Assembly: GCA_018882835.1 (NCBI GenBank)
Contig: VERE01000008.1
Location: 19,066 to 83,065 of the forward strand
Length of the DNA stretch: 64,000 nucleotides
DNA from: Limnohabitans sp.
GTDB taxonomy: Bacteria > Pseudomonadota > Gammaproteobacteria > Burkholderiales > Burkholderiaceae_C
Direction: 5' to 3'
The notes beneath the pieces are model-generated. The model saw only the letters and a program-made list of their open reading frames with translations. It made no database searches and was not told where the DNA came from. Positions 9,198 through 17,946 of the stretch are shown piece after piece. Numbering within the stretch: the first letter of the stretch is position 1; the number at the start of each line of letters is the position of its first letter. The position numbers and the translations under genes are program-made.

Positions 9198-10178
9198 TCA
9201 TGGCTCGAGTCGGATACCCGATTTACTGAGAAACTGTTGCCAAAACGGATATTCAGAACGAATGAATTGGCTCAGCTCCGAGCTGTTGAGTGGCATGGGC
9301 TCGAGCTCAAGTTCTTGCATTTTCTTGCGCATCTCGGGCTCGGCCACCACCCTGGCCAATTCGAGACTGAGCCTTTCACCGACGGCAACGGGCAGACCGA
9401 CCGGCGCCATGAGCGCCCACCACACCCCCAGATTGACGCCGGGCAAACCCACCTCCTGCAGGGTGGGTGTGTCGGGCAGCACTTGCAAGCGTTTGTCTCC
9501 CGTTACAGCCAGGGCGCGCAACTTGCCACCCTTGACCAGGGACAATACAGCTGGCGGGGTGTCGGTGCTGAACAAAATTTCACCGCGTGCCACGTCTGTC
9601 AGCGACTGCCCACTGCCTTTGTACGGAACATGGTGACTGGCCATTTCGGTTTTCTTGAGCAAGACCTCACTGGTGAGATGACCGATGGTGCCGATGCCCG
9701 CGCTGGAAAAACTGCTGCCCTTGTCTTGCGCGCGGGTGACCAGTTCCTGAAAGGTCTTGGGCGCTTGAGGCGTCAGACCCGTAACCACCACCATGGGTGT
9801 ACGGGCCACGCCCCCCAGCGGCGTAAAGTCTCGGTCGGCGCGGTAGGGCACAGCGGCCGTCAGCAAAGGCGAGGTGATGAGCGTGGCATTGGTGGCCAGA
9901 GTCAGGGTGTAACCATCGGCAGGTGATTTCACCAGTGACTGTGTGCCCACCACGCCCCCAGCGCCAGCCCGGTTTTCCACCGTGACGGGCACCCCCAGGC
10001 GCTCACCCAGACGAACGGCCAATATGCGCCCCAAAATATCGCTGCCCGTTCCGGGTGAAAAAGCCACGATCAGCTTGATGGGTTGGTTGGGATAGGTCTG
10101 CGCATGTGTCGGCAAAGTGGTGAACCATGACATGGCGCTGATCAGCAGCCACCACCATTGCGTGAGCGATGTGTTCAT
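9198..10178 (-). CDS. Bug/TctC-family binding protein
   Basis: A 326-residue Bug receptor with a signal peptide (LISAMSWFTTLPTHAQ) and the family segments FSPGTGSDILGRIL, RAGAGG and GTIGHLTSE. The ATG at 10178 is preceded by AGGAGG. It follows the dehalogenase-like hydrolase gene by 12 bp, so the two are almost certainly co-transcribed. Bug receptors bind small carboxylates; here the partner gene suggests a halogenated or similar short carboxylate (inference). No membrane components of a TTT transporter are close by. Confidence 0.87.
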   Translation of the reverse strand: MNTSLTQWWWLLISAMSWFTTLPTHAQTYPNQPIKLIVAFSPGTGSDILGRILAVRLGERLGVPVTVENRAGAGGVVGTQSLVKSPADGYTLTLATNATLITSPLLTAAVPYRADRDFTPLGGVARTPMVVVTGLTPQAPKTFQELVTRAQDKGSSFSSAGIGTIGHLTSEVLLKKTEMASHHVPYKGSGQSLTDVARGEILFSTDTPPAVLSLVKGGKLRALAVTGDKRLQVLPDTPTLQEVGLPGVNLGVWWALMAPVGLPVAVGERLSLELARVVAEPEMRKKMQELELEPMPLNSSELSQFIRSEYPFWQQFLSKSGIRLEP

Positions 10179-10190
10179 GAGGGCCTCCTC

Positions 10191-11075
10191 TTACGCGCTG
10201 AAGAACGCGTGCAATTCTCGGTAGGTATCTTCGGGCGCTTGCTCTGTCGGATAGTGGCCGCAGGGAAGTTCTGCCATGCGCACAATCTGGGCGCAGTACT
10301 TGGGCCATTCGATGCGCGGGTCGTGATGGTGGGCCGTGTGACTCTTCGCCCCCCACAGCACCAGGGCCTCAGGGAGTACCTTGCGGCCGGCTTCAAAGTC
10401 GGCAGTGTCCATGGGCAAGTCGATCTCGAAGGCAGCGCGGTAGTCTTCGCACACACCATGAATGTTTTGCGGCGTACAGACCCGGATGTATTCGAGGATT
10501 TCTTCTTCGGTAAAACCACCTTTGCCGGGGCCTTGTTTCATCAACTTGTTGCGGATGTAGTATTCCTCGTTGCCACGCAACAGGGTTTCCGGAAATCCCT
10601 GGGGTTGGGCCATGAACCACCAGTGGTACAAATCCATCGCCATCTGGGCCTGAATGTTCTGAAACACGCAGTGGGTGGGCAAGATGTCCAAAAACGCCAC
10701 ACGCATGACCTTGTCCGGATGGTCCATGGCCATGCGAAACGCGGTGCGGGCTCCGCGGTCATGTCCAGCCACTGAAAACTGGGTGAATCCCAGTTGCTGC
10801 ATGACGTCCACCTGGTCTTGCGCCATGCGGCGAAAGGAGTAGTTGCTATGGTCAGGCAAGCCTTCTGGTTTGCTGCTGTCGCCATAGCCACGCAAGTCGG
10901 TGGTAACCACTGTGAAATGCTCGGCCAGGCGGGGGGCAATACGGTCCCAGCTCATTTGTGTCAACGGATTGCCATGCAACAGCAAAAGGGGCGGCCCCGA
11001 ACCGCGTTGGCGACCGACGATGTTGACACCCGGATCCGAGGTGGGCAGGACAAAAGATTGAATGGCGGCTGACAT
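10191..11075 (-). CDS. Alpha/beta hydrolase, fluoroacetate-dehalogenase type
   Basis: A 294-residue alpha/beta hydrolase. The nucleophile elbow is GHDRGARTAF with Asp106, Arg107 and Arg110; Asp130, His151-Trp152, Tyr212 and His274 follow at the spacing of the fluoroacetate dehalogenase from Rhodopseudomonas palustris (Asp110, Arg111, Arg114, Asp134, His155-Trp156, Tyr219, His280). The first groups hydrolyse the haloester and bind the carboxylate; His/Trp/Tyr hold the halide. It would convert a 2-haloacid to a hydroxyacid in the cytoplasm. An epoxide hydrolase role is less likely given the HWW segment. It is divergent from a LysR gene and in an operon with a Bug receptor. Confidence 0.8.
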   Translation of the reverse strand: MSAAIQSFVLPTSDPGVNIVGRQRGSGPPLLLLHGNPLTQMSWDRIAPRLAEHFTVVTTDLRGYGDSSKPEGLPDHSNYSFRRMAQDQVDVMQQLGFTQFSVAGHDRGARTAFRMAMDHPDKVMRVAFLDILPTHCVFQNIQAQMAMDLYHWWFMAQPQGFPETLLRGNEEYYIRNKLMKQGPGKGGFTEEEILEYIRVCTPQNIHGVCEDYRAAFEIDLPMDTADFEAGRKVLPEALVLWGAKSHTAHHHDPRIEWPKYCAQIVRMAELPCGHYPTEQAPEDTYRELHAFFSA

Positions 11076-11189
11076 GGCGTATTTTGGTGGGAAGGTCGAG
11101 ATCGGGAATCAACGATAACGCTTCAAGCAAACGCCAACAATCGGAATTATCAATTGTGATTGTCTGGATAAATGGCATAAACTGAAGCC

Positions 11190-12101
11190 ATGAATGAGAG
11201 CTCCAAGATCAATTACCGTCTTCTGCACAACTTCCTGCAGGTGGCGCAGGCACCCAGCTTTCGCGATGCTTCGGGCAAGATCCACCGTTCCACTTCGGTG
11301 GTGAGTGCGCAAATCAAACAACTCGAGCAACAGATTGGCACCCGCCTGTTTCACCGAACCACCCGCAGCATTGCGCTCACGCCCGAAGGCGAACTGTTGT
11401 TGCAAGCCGCGCGCAGCGGCTTTCGCGAAATTGAATCAGGCTTGCGGCAGTTGCAGGAGACGCTGGATTTGCGAGTAGGGCGTGTTGCATTGGCGTCGTC
11501 CCCCATCATGGCAGCCACTTTTTTACCACCCATCCTGGCTGCATTTGAAGCGCACTACCCCTCCATCCGCATCCTGGTGCAAGAACTCACTCCGGCCGAG
11601 ATTGCTCAGCATCTCAAGCAAGGTGAGTCAGATTTTGGTCTGGGTCCCCGTCCCGAGGGCAAGGAATTTGCCTTCCAACCGCTCATCCAAGAGGACATCG
11701 TGGCGCTGGTACCCAGGAAATTCAAGGCGCAAGCCAGCGACACCATCAGCCTGCGCGAGCTTTCGCGCATGCCCACTTTGCAGCTGAGCCAGGCCACCGC
11801 CTTGCGCAGTGTGTTGCAACACGCCGCTCGCAAGCACGGCATTGACCTCACACCGAAGTACGAATGCACGCAAGCGCAGACCCTGATCGCCATGGCGCAT
11901 GTGGAGCTGGGCGCAGCCATTTTGCCGATGTCCATCATTCCGCAACGGCTGGACAAACGGGTGCAGGCCTTGCGTATTGTCCAGCCAGCACTGAGGCGCC
12001 CTGTGGGTCTCATCACATGGCCGCACCGTTCTTTATCGCCCGCAGCGGCCAGACTGGCGCAATTGTGTTTGCAGCGACACAAGACAGCATCTACCGCATG
12101 A
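11190..12101 (+). CDS. LysR-family regulator
   Basis: A 303-residue LysR-type regulator with an N-terminal winged helix-turn-helix (FRDASGKIHRSTSVVSAQIK, then the LEQQIGTRLFHRTTRSI wing) and the usual C-terminal effector domain. It is divergently oriented from the hydrolase/Bug operon, with a 114-bp AT-rich gap (11076-11189) that should hold both promoters and its operator; LysR proteins commonly control such divergent neighbours. Its stop codon overlaps the start of pcp by four bases (ATGA). Confidence 0.88.
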   Translation: MNESSKINYRLLHNFLQVAQAPSFRDASGKIHRSTSVVSAQIKQLEQQIGTRLFHRTTRSIALTPEGELLLQAARSGFREIESGLRQLQETLDLRVGRVALASSPIMAATFLPPILAAFEAHYPSIRILVQELTPAEIAQHLKQGESDFGLGPRPEGKEFAFQPLIQEDIVALVPRKFKAQASDTISLRELSRMPTLQLSQATALRSVLQHAARKHGIDLTPKYECTQAQTLIAMAHVELGAAILPMSIIPQRLDKRVQALRIVQPALRRPVGLITWPHRSLSPAAARLAQLCLQRHKTASTA

Positions 12102-12718
12102 CGACTTCAAGCCCTTGCATACTGCTGACCGGTTTTGAGCCTTTTGGGGGCGAACCTATCAACCCTTCGTGGGAAGTGGCGCGTGCATTGGCGGGTCAGC
12201 AGATAGGTGCGATCCGTGTGGAAAGCGTGCAACTGCCCTGTGTGTTCGCGCGGGCGCCCCAGACTCTGCAAGCCGCCCTGGCGCATTGGTCGCCCCAGGC
12301 TGTGCTGTGCCTGGGTCAGGCCGAGGGGCGCAGTGACGTGACGCCGGAGCGGGTGGCCATCAACCTCATGCACGCTCGCATCGCGGATAACGCAGGCGCG
12401 CAGCCGCAGGAAGTGCCCATTGTCGCCAACGGGCCCGCGGCTTATTTCTCGGGCTTGCCACTGACCCGCATCGTGCGCCACTTGAGCGATCACCAACTCC
12501 CTGTGTCTATCTCCAACTCGGCCGGCACATTTGTGTGCAACCAGGTGTTTTACTGGTTGCAACATACCTGGGGTCGGGCCGACCGATACAGCGGCTTTGT
12601 GCACCTGCCTTGCTTGCCAGAGCAGGCGGCTCGAATGTGCACGCGTTCCCCGTGTCCGTCGCTACCCCTGGAGACACAAGTTCGGGCTGTACACGAAATA
12701 CTGACGCTGATGGCCTGA
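12098..12718 (+). CDS. pcp: Pyroglutamyl-peptidase I (C15 cysteine peptidase)
   Basis: A 206-residue pyrrolidone-carboxylate peptidase that removes N-terminal pyroglutamate from peptides in the cytoplasm. Near the N terminus it has ILLTGFEPFGGEPINPSWE. The catalytic triad is visible as Glu84 (TPERVAIN), Cys147 (SAGTFVCNQVFY) and His169 (GFVHLPCLPEQ). The start ATG 12098 is chosen because the family motif begins six residues later and it overlaps the LysR stop. The C-terminal tail (RMCTRSPCPSLPLETQ) is slightly unusual, but the core is intact. Confidence 0.92.
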   Translation: MTTSSPCILLTGFEPFGGEPINPSWEVARALAGQQIGAIRVESVQLPCVFARAPQTLQAALAHWSPQAVLCLGQAEGRSDVTPERVAINLMHARIADNAGAQPQEVPIVANGPAAYFSGLPLTRIVRHLSDHQLPVSISNSAGTFVCNQVFYWLQHTWGRADRYSGFVHLPCLPEQAARMCTRSPCPSLPLETQVRAVHEILTLMA

Positions 12719-12945
12719 AGAAGGCCGACTTGTAGGCGGCTTGGCGGTATGGATGGAAATCAAACTCGCCAATCACAAAGGCGCGGGCTTCACCATCTCT
12801 TTGATAATTAATCACATGAGCAAGCTCTCTTGTCGGTGTGGCTCAGACCGGACCTAATCGGAACGTCACGGCGGGATAGGCTGAACTACGTTGCAACCCC
12901 ATTTATTCGGCTGAGAAATGTGCCCTGACCTGCAAGCCAGATGAT
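12719..12945. other. Non-coding stretch between pcp and the solo repeat arm
   Basis: No convincing gene is seen here. A minus-strand reading frame starts at 12815 and gives a plausible-looking 30-residue stretch, but it then runs antisense through pcp. The stretch may be decayed DNA next to the tRNA-Arg locus. Confidence 0.4.
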
Positions 12946-12986
12946 TTATCCACAGAAAAAAGGCAAAAGGCAAGACCTGACCCCAT
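12946..12986. repeat. Solo repeat arm with DnaA-box sequence
   Basis: These 41 bases are identical to 6689-6729, the right arm of the large palindrome, including TTATCCACA at 12946-12954. No opposing arm is present. It ends 28 bp before the tRNA-Arg gene and supplies a possible -35 region to it. Confidence 0.85.
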
Positions 12987-13006
12987 GCTTGACCCCATCT
13001 TAGAAT
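12978..13006 (+). promoter_or_regulatory. Candidate tRNA-Arg promoter
   Basis: TAGAAT (13001-13006) lies 8 bp before the tRNA. TGACCC (12978-12983), inside the repeat arm, is at a 17-bp spacing. The -10 is reasonable; the -35 is weak. Confidence 0.4.
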
Positions 13007-13014
13007 ACGGGCAA

Positions 13015-13089
13015 GCCGCCGTAGTTCAATGGATAGAACGAGCGCCTCCTAAGCGCTAGATACAGGTTCGATTCCTGTCGGGGGCGCCA
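13015..13089 (+). tRNA. tRNA-Arg(CCU)
   Basis: A 75-nt tRNA with encoded CCA. D stem GTTC/GAAC, anticodon stem AGCGC/GCGCT with loop CTCCTAA (anticodon CCT at 13048-13050), T stem ACAGG/CCTGT with loop TTCGATT. The acceptor stem GCCGCCG/CGGGGGC pairs everywhere except 4:69, which is G opposite G; the expected base at 13018 is C. It decodes AGG. Confidence 0.93.
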
Positions 13090-13104
13090 CTACTCTGTCA
13101 CGCT

Positions 13105-15696
13105 ATGAACATCAATGGAACCCCTGCTTCTGAGACTCTCAACGGGACCAGCGCTGCCGATTTGATCATCACCGATAACGGCGCAGATACCGTCAATGCA
13201 GGCGACGGAAACGATCAAGTCAACGGCTATTTTGATTTGGGTGCCCAAGATTTTATGTACTACAGCGCCAGTGGCAGCAAGACTGTTTTTGGCGAAGCGG
13301 GGAACGACTTTTTAGCGGGTGGGACTGATGCCGACAAACTTATGGGAGAGGACGGCAACGACACCTTGATGGGGCTTGCAGGCAATGACACCCTGAATGG
13401 AGGGGCTGGCCAAGACTCTCTCAATGGGGGTGACGGCAATGACAGTCTGCTGGGCGATTCAGGAGACGATGTGATCCTGACAGGTGACGGTCAGGACACC
13501 GTGATCGCAGGCGCTGGCAACGACACCATCAATGGCAGTTTGGCCGCAGGCAGCACAAGCTTCAGTTATTTCGACAGCACGGGCAGTAAAGACGTTTCAG
13601 CTGGCGATGGAAATGATTTTGCCTATGGCAGCAGCAACGATGACACGCTGTTGGGTGAAGCCGGCAACGACACCCTGCAGGGCGGCACGGGAAACGATCG
13701 CCTGGACGGCGGCGCTGGCAATGACTCATTGAACGGCGGGGATGGCAACGACACCCTGGTCGGTGGCGAGGGCCAAAATACCTTGTCGGGGGGTGCCGGC
13801 ACGGACACCTATGTTGTGTCCAACCAGACCACGGTGATCGTCGAAAGCGGCACTGAGACGAACTACGCCCAGGTTTCTGCCAATTTTGTCAAACTTCCCA
13901 GCTACGTCACGCCGACTTATGTGGACGGCGCCTTGGCACTTCCCTATTGGATCGATGCCGTGTTGCCGAACGACGGCAATGGTCAAAGCTTTGCCAGTCT
14001 CCTCGGTGATCAACGCCAATACAGCTATATTTTCCCGACAACACTTCCGAGTTATATCGAAAGCAACTCCAGTTATGCCGACGGGTTTCTGGCGTTCACA
14101 GACACTCAGAAGGCCGCAGCCAAGGCCTGTTTCAACTACATCTCGTCCCTGGCCAACATCAGCTTTGTAGAGACCTCTCAGGTTGATTCGCTCAAAACCC
14201 TGTCTTTCAGCAACAACACCCAAGCCGACTCTGCGGGCTACGCCATGTACCCCAGCGCAAGCAGCCTCGGCAGTGATGTTTTCATCAACAAAGCGGAGCC
14301 AGGCAACCTCGAGCCTCAAGATGGTACCTATGCGGCCCTGACCCTCATTCACGAGATTGGCCATGCCATTGGGCTGAAACACCCCTTCTTGATCGCTGGC
14401 GAGAGTGCAGATGAGCCGCCCTATCTGAATACCAAGGAAGATTCGACAAGCTATACCGTCATGAGCTACACCTCGGCTGAAGCGGATTACCACTTTCTGT
14501 TTCAGCCCTTCGACATTGCAGCCCTCCAGTATCTTTATGGGCCGAGCTTGAGTGCTCGCACAGGCAACGACACCTACGAAATCTCCTCGACCAGCAGCAA
14601 CATGGTCTGGGATGGGGGTGGCACTGACACCCTGAGTGCAGCCAATTGCACACAAGGCGTGACAGCTTACTTGACCCCTGGATACTGGGGCTACGTTGGT
14701 GCGCCCTTGAGTGGCGCGAGCAAATTGATTTCGGCGCCAGGTCAGGTCACCGTCAATTTCGGTACCTCCATCGAGAATCTGACAGGCTCAGCCTATGCCG
14801 ATTCGCTGTATGGCAACAGCTTGGCCAACATCATTGATGGCGGCGCAGACAACGACACCCTGACCGGGGGAACCGGAAACGACACCCTGCTGGGAGGCGA
14901 TGGCACAGACACCGTCATGTTCTCAGGAAATCAGAGTGATTACGAGATTGTGTGGACAGCTGCATCTCGTCAATTCACCGTCACCTCCACCCTGGAAGGA
15001 ATTGACCAGGTCAGTGGCGTCGAAGCCTTCAACTTTGCAGGCTCGGTGGTGTTAACTTCAAACTTGCAAACCAGCAGTGGTTCGACCGGTTCTACTGGCG
15101 CCATAGGTACAACTTACGCCATCAATGCGCAGGTCAATTTTTGGAAAAGTGCCAGCGCATCGGCAAGCTCACTGGAGGGTGTGCGCCTTTTCAGCGACAG
15201 CGAAAGTGCCACCAATGCGCAGGGCGCGCTGGGTTTAACGGGCGTATCAGACAACCGAGATACCGCCGACGATGGAGTGATCACGCTCTCACCCTCTTTG
15301 ACGTCGACTGCTGCCCGGATGAAAGCTGCCATCACATTGACGGACGTGCTGTCAACTTTGAAAATTTACCTCGGGAAAGGCCTGCCTGACACGATCGCAT
15401 CGCCGTTGAATTACATCGCGGCCGATTTTGACAATTCTGGTTCGGTCACGCTCAACGATGTGCTGCAACTTTTAAAGTACTACCTGGGTAAATCGACCAG
15501 CGCCACGCCCAGTTGGCAATTCGTGGATGCTGCTGACTTTGGCACCAACAGCACTACCTTCCTCGGAGCCAATGGCGCCAATCTTTCAAAAGACAACACC
15601 GTGCCGCATGCCATCGATCAGGCTTTTGATGACAGCCACACCTCGATTCAACTGTTAGGAGTGCTCCGAGGGGATGTCGATGGCAGCTGGCTCTGA
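13105..15696 (+). CDS. RTX serralysin-type metalloprotease with dockerin-like C-terminal repeats
   Basis: An 863-residue secreted protein. Residues about 60-235 hold many calcium-binding GGxGNDxL nonapeptide repeats. A zinc protease domain follows, with HEIGHAIGLKHP (His416, Glu417, His420, His426) and a Met-turn TVMSYT near 451-456, the serralysin (M10B) signature. More RTX repeats lie near 575-610. The C-terminal part has two dockerin-like motifs (about 743-757 and 773-796, the second DFDNSGSVTLNDVLQLLKYY). No Sec signal is present, as expected for type I secretion; no T1SS genes are here. The ATG starts 15 nt after the tRNA with no clear ribosome site. Confidence 0.87.
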   Translation: MNINGTPASETLNGTSAADLIITDNGADTVNAGDGNDQVNGYFDLGAQDFMYYSASGSKTVFGEAGNDFLAGGTDADKLMGEDGNDTLMGLAGNDTLNGGAGQDSLNGGDGNDSLLGDSGDDVILTGDGQDTVIAGAGNDTINGSLAAGSTSFSYFDSTGSKDVSAGDGNDFAYGSSNDDTLLGEAGNDTLQGGTGNDRLDGGAGNDSLNGGDGNDTLVGGEGQNTLSGGAGTDTYVVSNQTTVIVESGTETNYAQVSANFVKLPSYVTPTYVDGALALPYWIDAVLPNDGNGQSFASLLGDQRQYSYIFPTTLPSYIESNSSYADGFLAFTDTQKAAAKACFNYISSLANISFVETSQVDSLKTLSFSNNTQADSAGYAMYPSASSLGSDVFINKAEPGNLEPQDGTYAALTLIHEIGHAIGLKHPFLIAGESADEPPYLNTKEDSTSYTVMSYTSAEADYHFLFQPFDIAALQYLYGPSLSARTGNDTYEISSTSSNMVWDGGGTDTLSAANCTQGVTAYLTPGYWGYVGAPLSGASKLISAPGQVTVNFGTSIENLTGSAYADSLYGNSLANIIDGGADNDTLTGGTGNDTLLGGDGTDTVMFSGNQSDYEIVWTAASRQFTVTSTLEGIDQVSGVEAFNFAGSVVLTSNLQTSSGSTGSTGAIGTTYAINAQVNFWKSASASASSLEGVRLFSDSESATNAQGALGLTGVSDNRDTADDGVITLSPSLTSTAARMKAAITLTDVLSTLKIYLGKGLPDTIASPLNYIAADFDNSGSVTLNDVLQLLKYYLGKSTSATPSWQFVDAADFGTNSTTFLGANGANLSKDNTVPHAIDQAFDDSHTSIQLLGVLRGDVDGSWL

Positions 15697-15698
15697 AA

Positions 15699-16754
15699 TC
15701 ACCAAATCATGCGGTCAATTTTCTTGACGATGAAATCCGCATTGACTTTGTTGCCATAAGGCGTCGGGTGAACCGTGTCGGCAAACAAATAGTAGTCAGT
15801 CCCCGACAACGCCGTAGCGGTGGTGCAAACCAAGGAGCTGCCAAGGGGGTTCTTGGTGGGGTCGTCCAGGATACAAGCCGGTGATGTGACATTGGTCAAG
15901 CCATAAGACTGTTTGTTGGCAACCAAGTCTTGGCTGAGGGCATAGGCATCCACCAACAGCACGCCCGACGCATCCAAACCCGCTTGCAGGCTGCTGTTGA
16001 AAGCGGTCACCATGCTGGTCACCAAGGGCTTGGCGGGGGAAGAAGAGAAAGCCGGGGTAGAGGCCACATCCGGCAAGTTCACCACCACGATGTATTTGGC
16101 CCCATTGGCTTTCAATTTGGTTTTGACATAACCCGCCAGCTCAGCGCCCGCAGTGGCCATGGCCGTGACCGCTGCAGTGGCAGCCGCAGTCGCCTGGCTG
16201 GGCGCTGCCGTGACCGTGGCACTGTAGGTTGCCACATTGATAAACACATCGTTGCCGCCCGCCATGACGGTCACCAGCTCCGTGCCTGAGAATTTTCCTT
16301 GGGGCAACTTGCTCAGGTGGTTTTGAATTTGTGTCACCACCGGAACCGTCAACTGTCCCAGTGTGGCATTGTCGCCTCCAAGGTATTTGTTGCCCGGCCC
16401 CACGGGGTTCGTCACACGGGCCCCGCCTTGCGCGTAGTTGAAGCAACTCGCATGGTTCGTCACTGCAACGTTGAAGCCCGTGCCATTGCCTTCCAAGCCA
16501 GTTTGGGCCGCGCAGGGCGCAGCCAGGTTGTAATGGGCTGCAACGAGTTCGGTCCAGTTTTTCGCGCTGGAAGAGTTCACTGTGTACTTACCACCACCCA
16601 AAGCGGCCACAGTACCTACTTTGTAGGTACCCACATCGCTGAGGCTGTCGCCAAAACTGACCAAAGAGGAATATTGGGTTTTATCACCGCAACCGCTCAA
16701 AGATAGCATCAGGACAGCTGCAGTGAAAGGGCTTAACCAGCGGGACAGTTTCAT
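15699..16754 (-). CDS. SGNH/GDSL-family lipoprotein esterase
   Basis: A 351-residue GDSL hydrolase. The lipoprotein signal ends in LSLSGC (Cys22), so it is probably anchored in the outer membrane or exposed. Catalytic blocks are seen in order: SFGDSLSDVG (Ser37), AGGND (block III Asn) and DTVHPTPYGN (Asp/His). Substrates of related lecithinase/phospholipase-type members are carboxyl esters of lipids. It converges with the RTX protease gene, leaving only two bases between stop codons, so no terminator fits between them. A run of Ala/Thr in the middle appears low-complexity. Confidence 0.85.
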   Translation of the reverse strand: MKLSRWLSPFTAAVLMLSLSGCGDKTQYSSLVSFGDSLSDVGTYKVGTVAALGGGKYTVNSSSAKNWTELVAAHYNLAAPCAAQTGLEGNGTGFNVAVTNHASCFNYAQGGARVTNPVGPGNKYLGGDNATLGQLTVPVVTQIQNHLSKLPQGKFSGTELVTVMAGGNDVFINVATYSATVTAAPSQATAAATAAVTAMATAGAELAGYVKTKLKANGAKYIVVVNLPDVASTPAFSSSPAKPLVTSMVTAFNSSLQAGLDASGVLLVDAYALSQDLVANKQSYGLTNVTSPACILDDPTKNPLGSSLVCTTATALSGTDYYLFADTVHPTPYGNKVNADFIVKKIDRMIW

Positions 16755-16829
16755 TCTTTTTCCTCTTTGTTGATTTTGTAATTTTTGTGTAACAGCCCCA
16801 CAAATAAATTAGGGGTTTTCCCTCCAAAG

Positions 16830-17798
16830 TTACTCCGGCTGCATCCCCGCATCGCTGAAAGCCTTGGCCCAGGCCTGCAGCTGTTCCACCATGAAATTGC
16901 CCAGCTCCGCCGGTGTTGAGCCGCTCAAGTCGAAACCTTGTTTTTCTATTTTCTCGCGCACATCAGGGCGGGCCATCGCGGCATTCAGTTCTCTGCTCAT
17001 GCGGGAGGCTATCTCGGCTGGCAGCTTGGCCGGACCGTACAACGCAGCCCAAGTCCCTGCGGTCAAGGTCGGCAGTCCGGCCTCAGCCACGGTAGGAACT
17101 TGCGGCAGCAAACTGGAGCGTGCCGGCAACAAAACGGCCAAGGGCTTGAGCTTGCCTTCGCGAATGTGCGGCAGGGTGCTGGTGGGCGTTGCATAAGTCA
17201 ACTGCACATGCCCACCCAGAATGTCCGTGATGGTCGGCCCCTCGCCTTTGTAGGGAATCAGGTTCATGTCCACTTTGGCTTCGCTTTTGATGCGGGTGAA
17301 CATCAGATTGGTCACGCCGCTGTAGCTGCCATAGTTGAGCTTGCCCGGGTTGTTGCGCGCATAGGCCAGCAACTCTGCGGCGTTTTGCACTGGCAATGAG
17401 GGTTGAGTGACCAGCACATAGACGTAACGCCCGACCAAAGACACCGGCGTGAAGCTCTTGATCGGGTCATAAGGCGGGTTCTTTTTCAGCAGGGGCACCT
17501 GCATCATCGGGGTGTTGGAAGCCAGAAAAAAGGTATGGCCATCGGGCTCGGCACGTGCGACGAAGTCTCCGGCAATGGCGCCGTCCGCCCCTGGACGGTT
17601 TTCCACCAGCACGGGTTGGCCCAGCGAGGCGGTCATCGCCTGGGCCAGGATGCGTGCCACCGCATCGGTCGAGCCTCCTGGCGGGAACTGCAAAACGATC
17701 CGAACGGGCTTGGTCGGCCAATTCTGGGCGCCCGCCAGGGTTGAGAACACGACCAGGGTCAGCACCCCCAGCAGACGAAGCACAGAACGCAGGATCAT
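16830..17798 (-). CDS. Bug/TctC-family binding protein
   Basis: A 322-residue Bug receptor with a signal peptide (LRLLGVLTLVVFSTLAGAQ) and the motifs QFPPGGSTDAVARIL, NRPGADGAIAGD and the KLNYGSYSGVTNL segment. ATG 17798 follows CGGAGA. It stands alone: the upstream gene is divergent and the downstream SGNH gene is separated by 75 bp on the same strand. The ligand cannot be told from sequence; a carboxylate is typical for the family. Confidence 0.87.
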   Translation of the reverse strand: MILRSVLRLLGVLTLVVFSTLAGAQNWPTKPVRIVLQFPPGGSTDAVARILAQAMTASLGQPVLVENRPGADGAIAGDFVARAEPDGHTFFLASNTPMMQVPLLKKNPPYDPIKSFTPVSLVGRYVYVLVTQPSLPVQNAAELLAYARNNPGKLNYGSYSGVTNLMFTRIKSEAKVDMNLIPYKGEGPTITDILGGHVQLTYATPTSTLPHIREGKLKPLAVLLPARSSLLPQVPTVAEAGLPTLTAGTWAALYGPAKLPAEIASRMSRELNAAMARPDVREKIEKQGFDLSGSTPAELGNFMVEQLQAWAKAFSDAGMQPE

Positions 17799-17946
17799 GA
17801 TTTCTCCGAGTCAATATGGCGGAACACCACGAAAAAAGTATACAGAAACCCCTTGAAAAATGATTCTGCGCGGAGTCGTCCCGGCGACCCGGGAATATTT
17901 CAGCAACTGCCTCAAGTCCCTCCGCTGTGGTGCCGATACCCAAGCC

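Noticed and set aside
12507..12815. Minus-strand frame beginning in the gap after pcp
   Set aside because: The first 30 residues look protein-like, but it then runs antisense through the pcp catalytic region; no ribosome site or family is seen.
13105..13810. Tandem GGNGNDTL-coding repeats as a possible DNA repeat array or CRISPR
   Set aside because: The repeats are in frame and encode RTX calcium-binding nonapeptides; there are no spacers.
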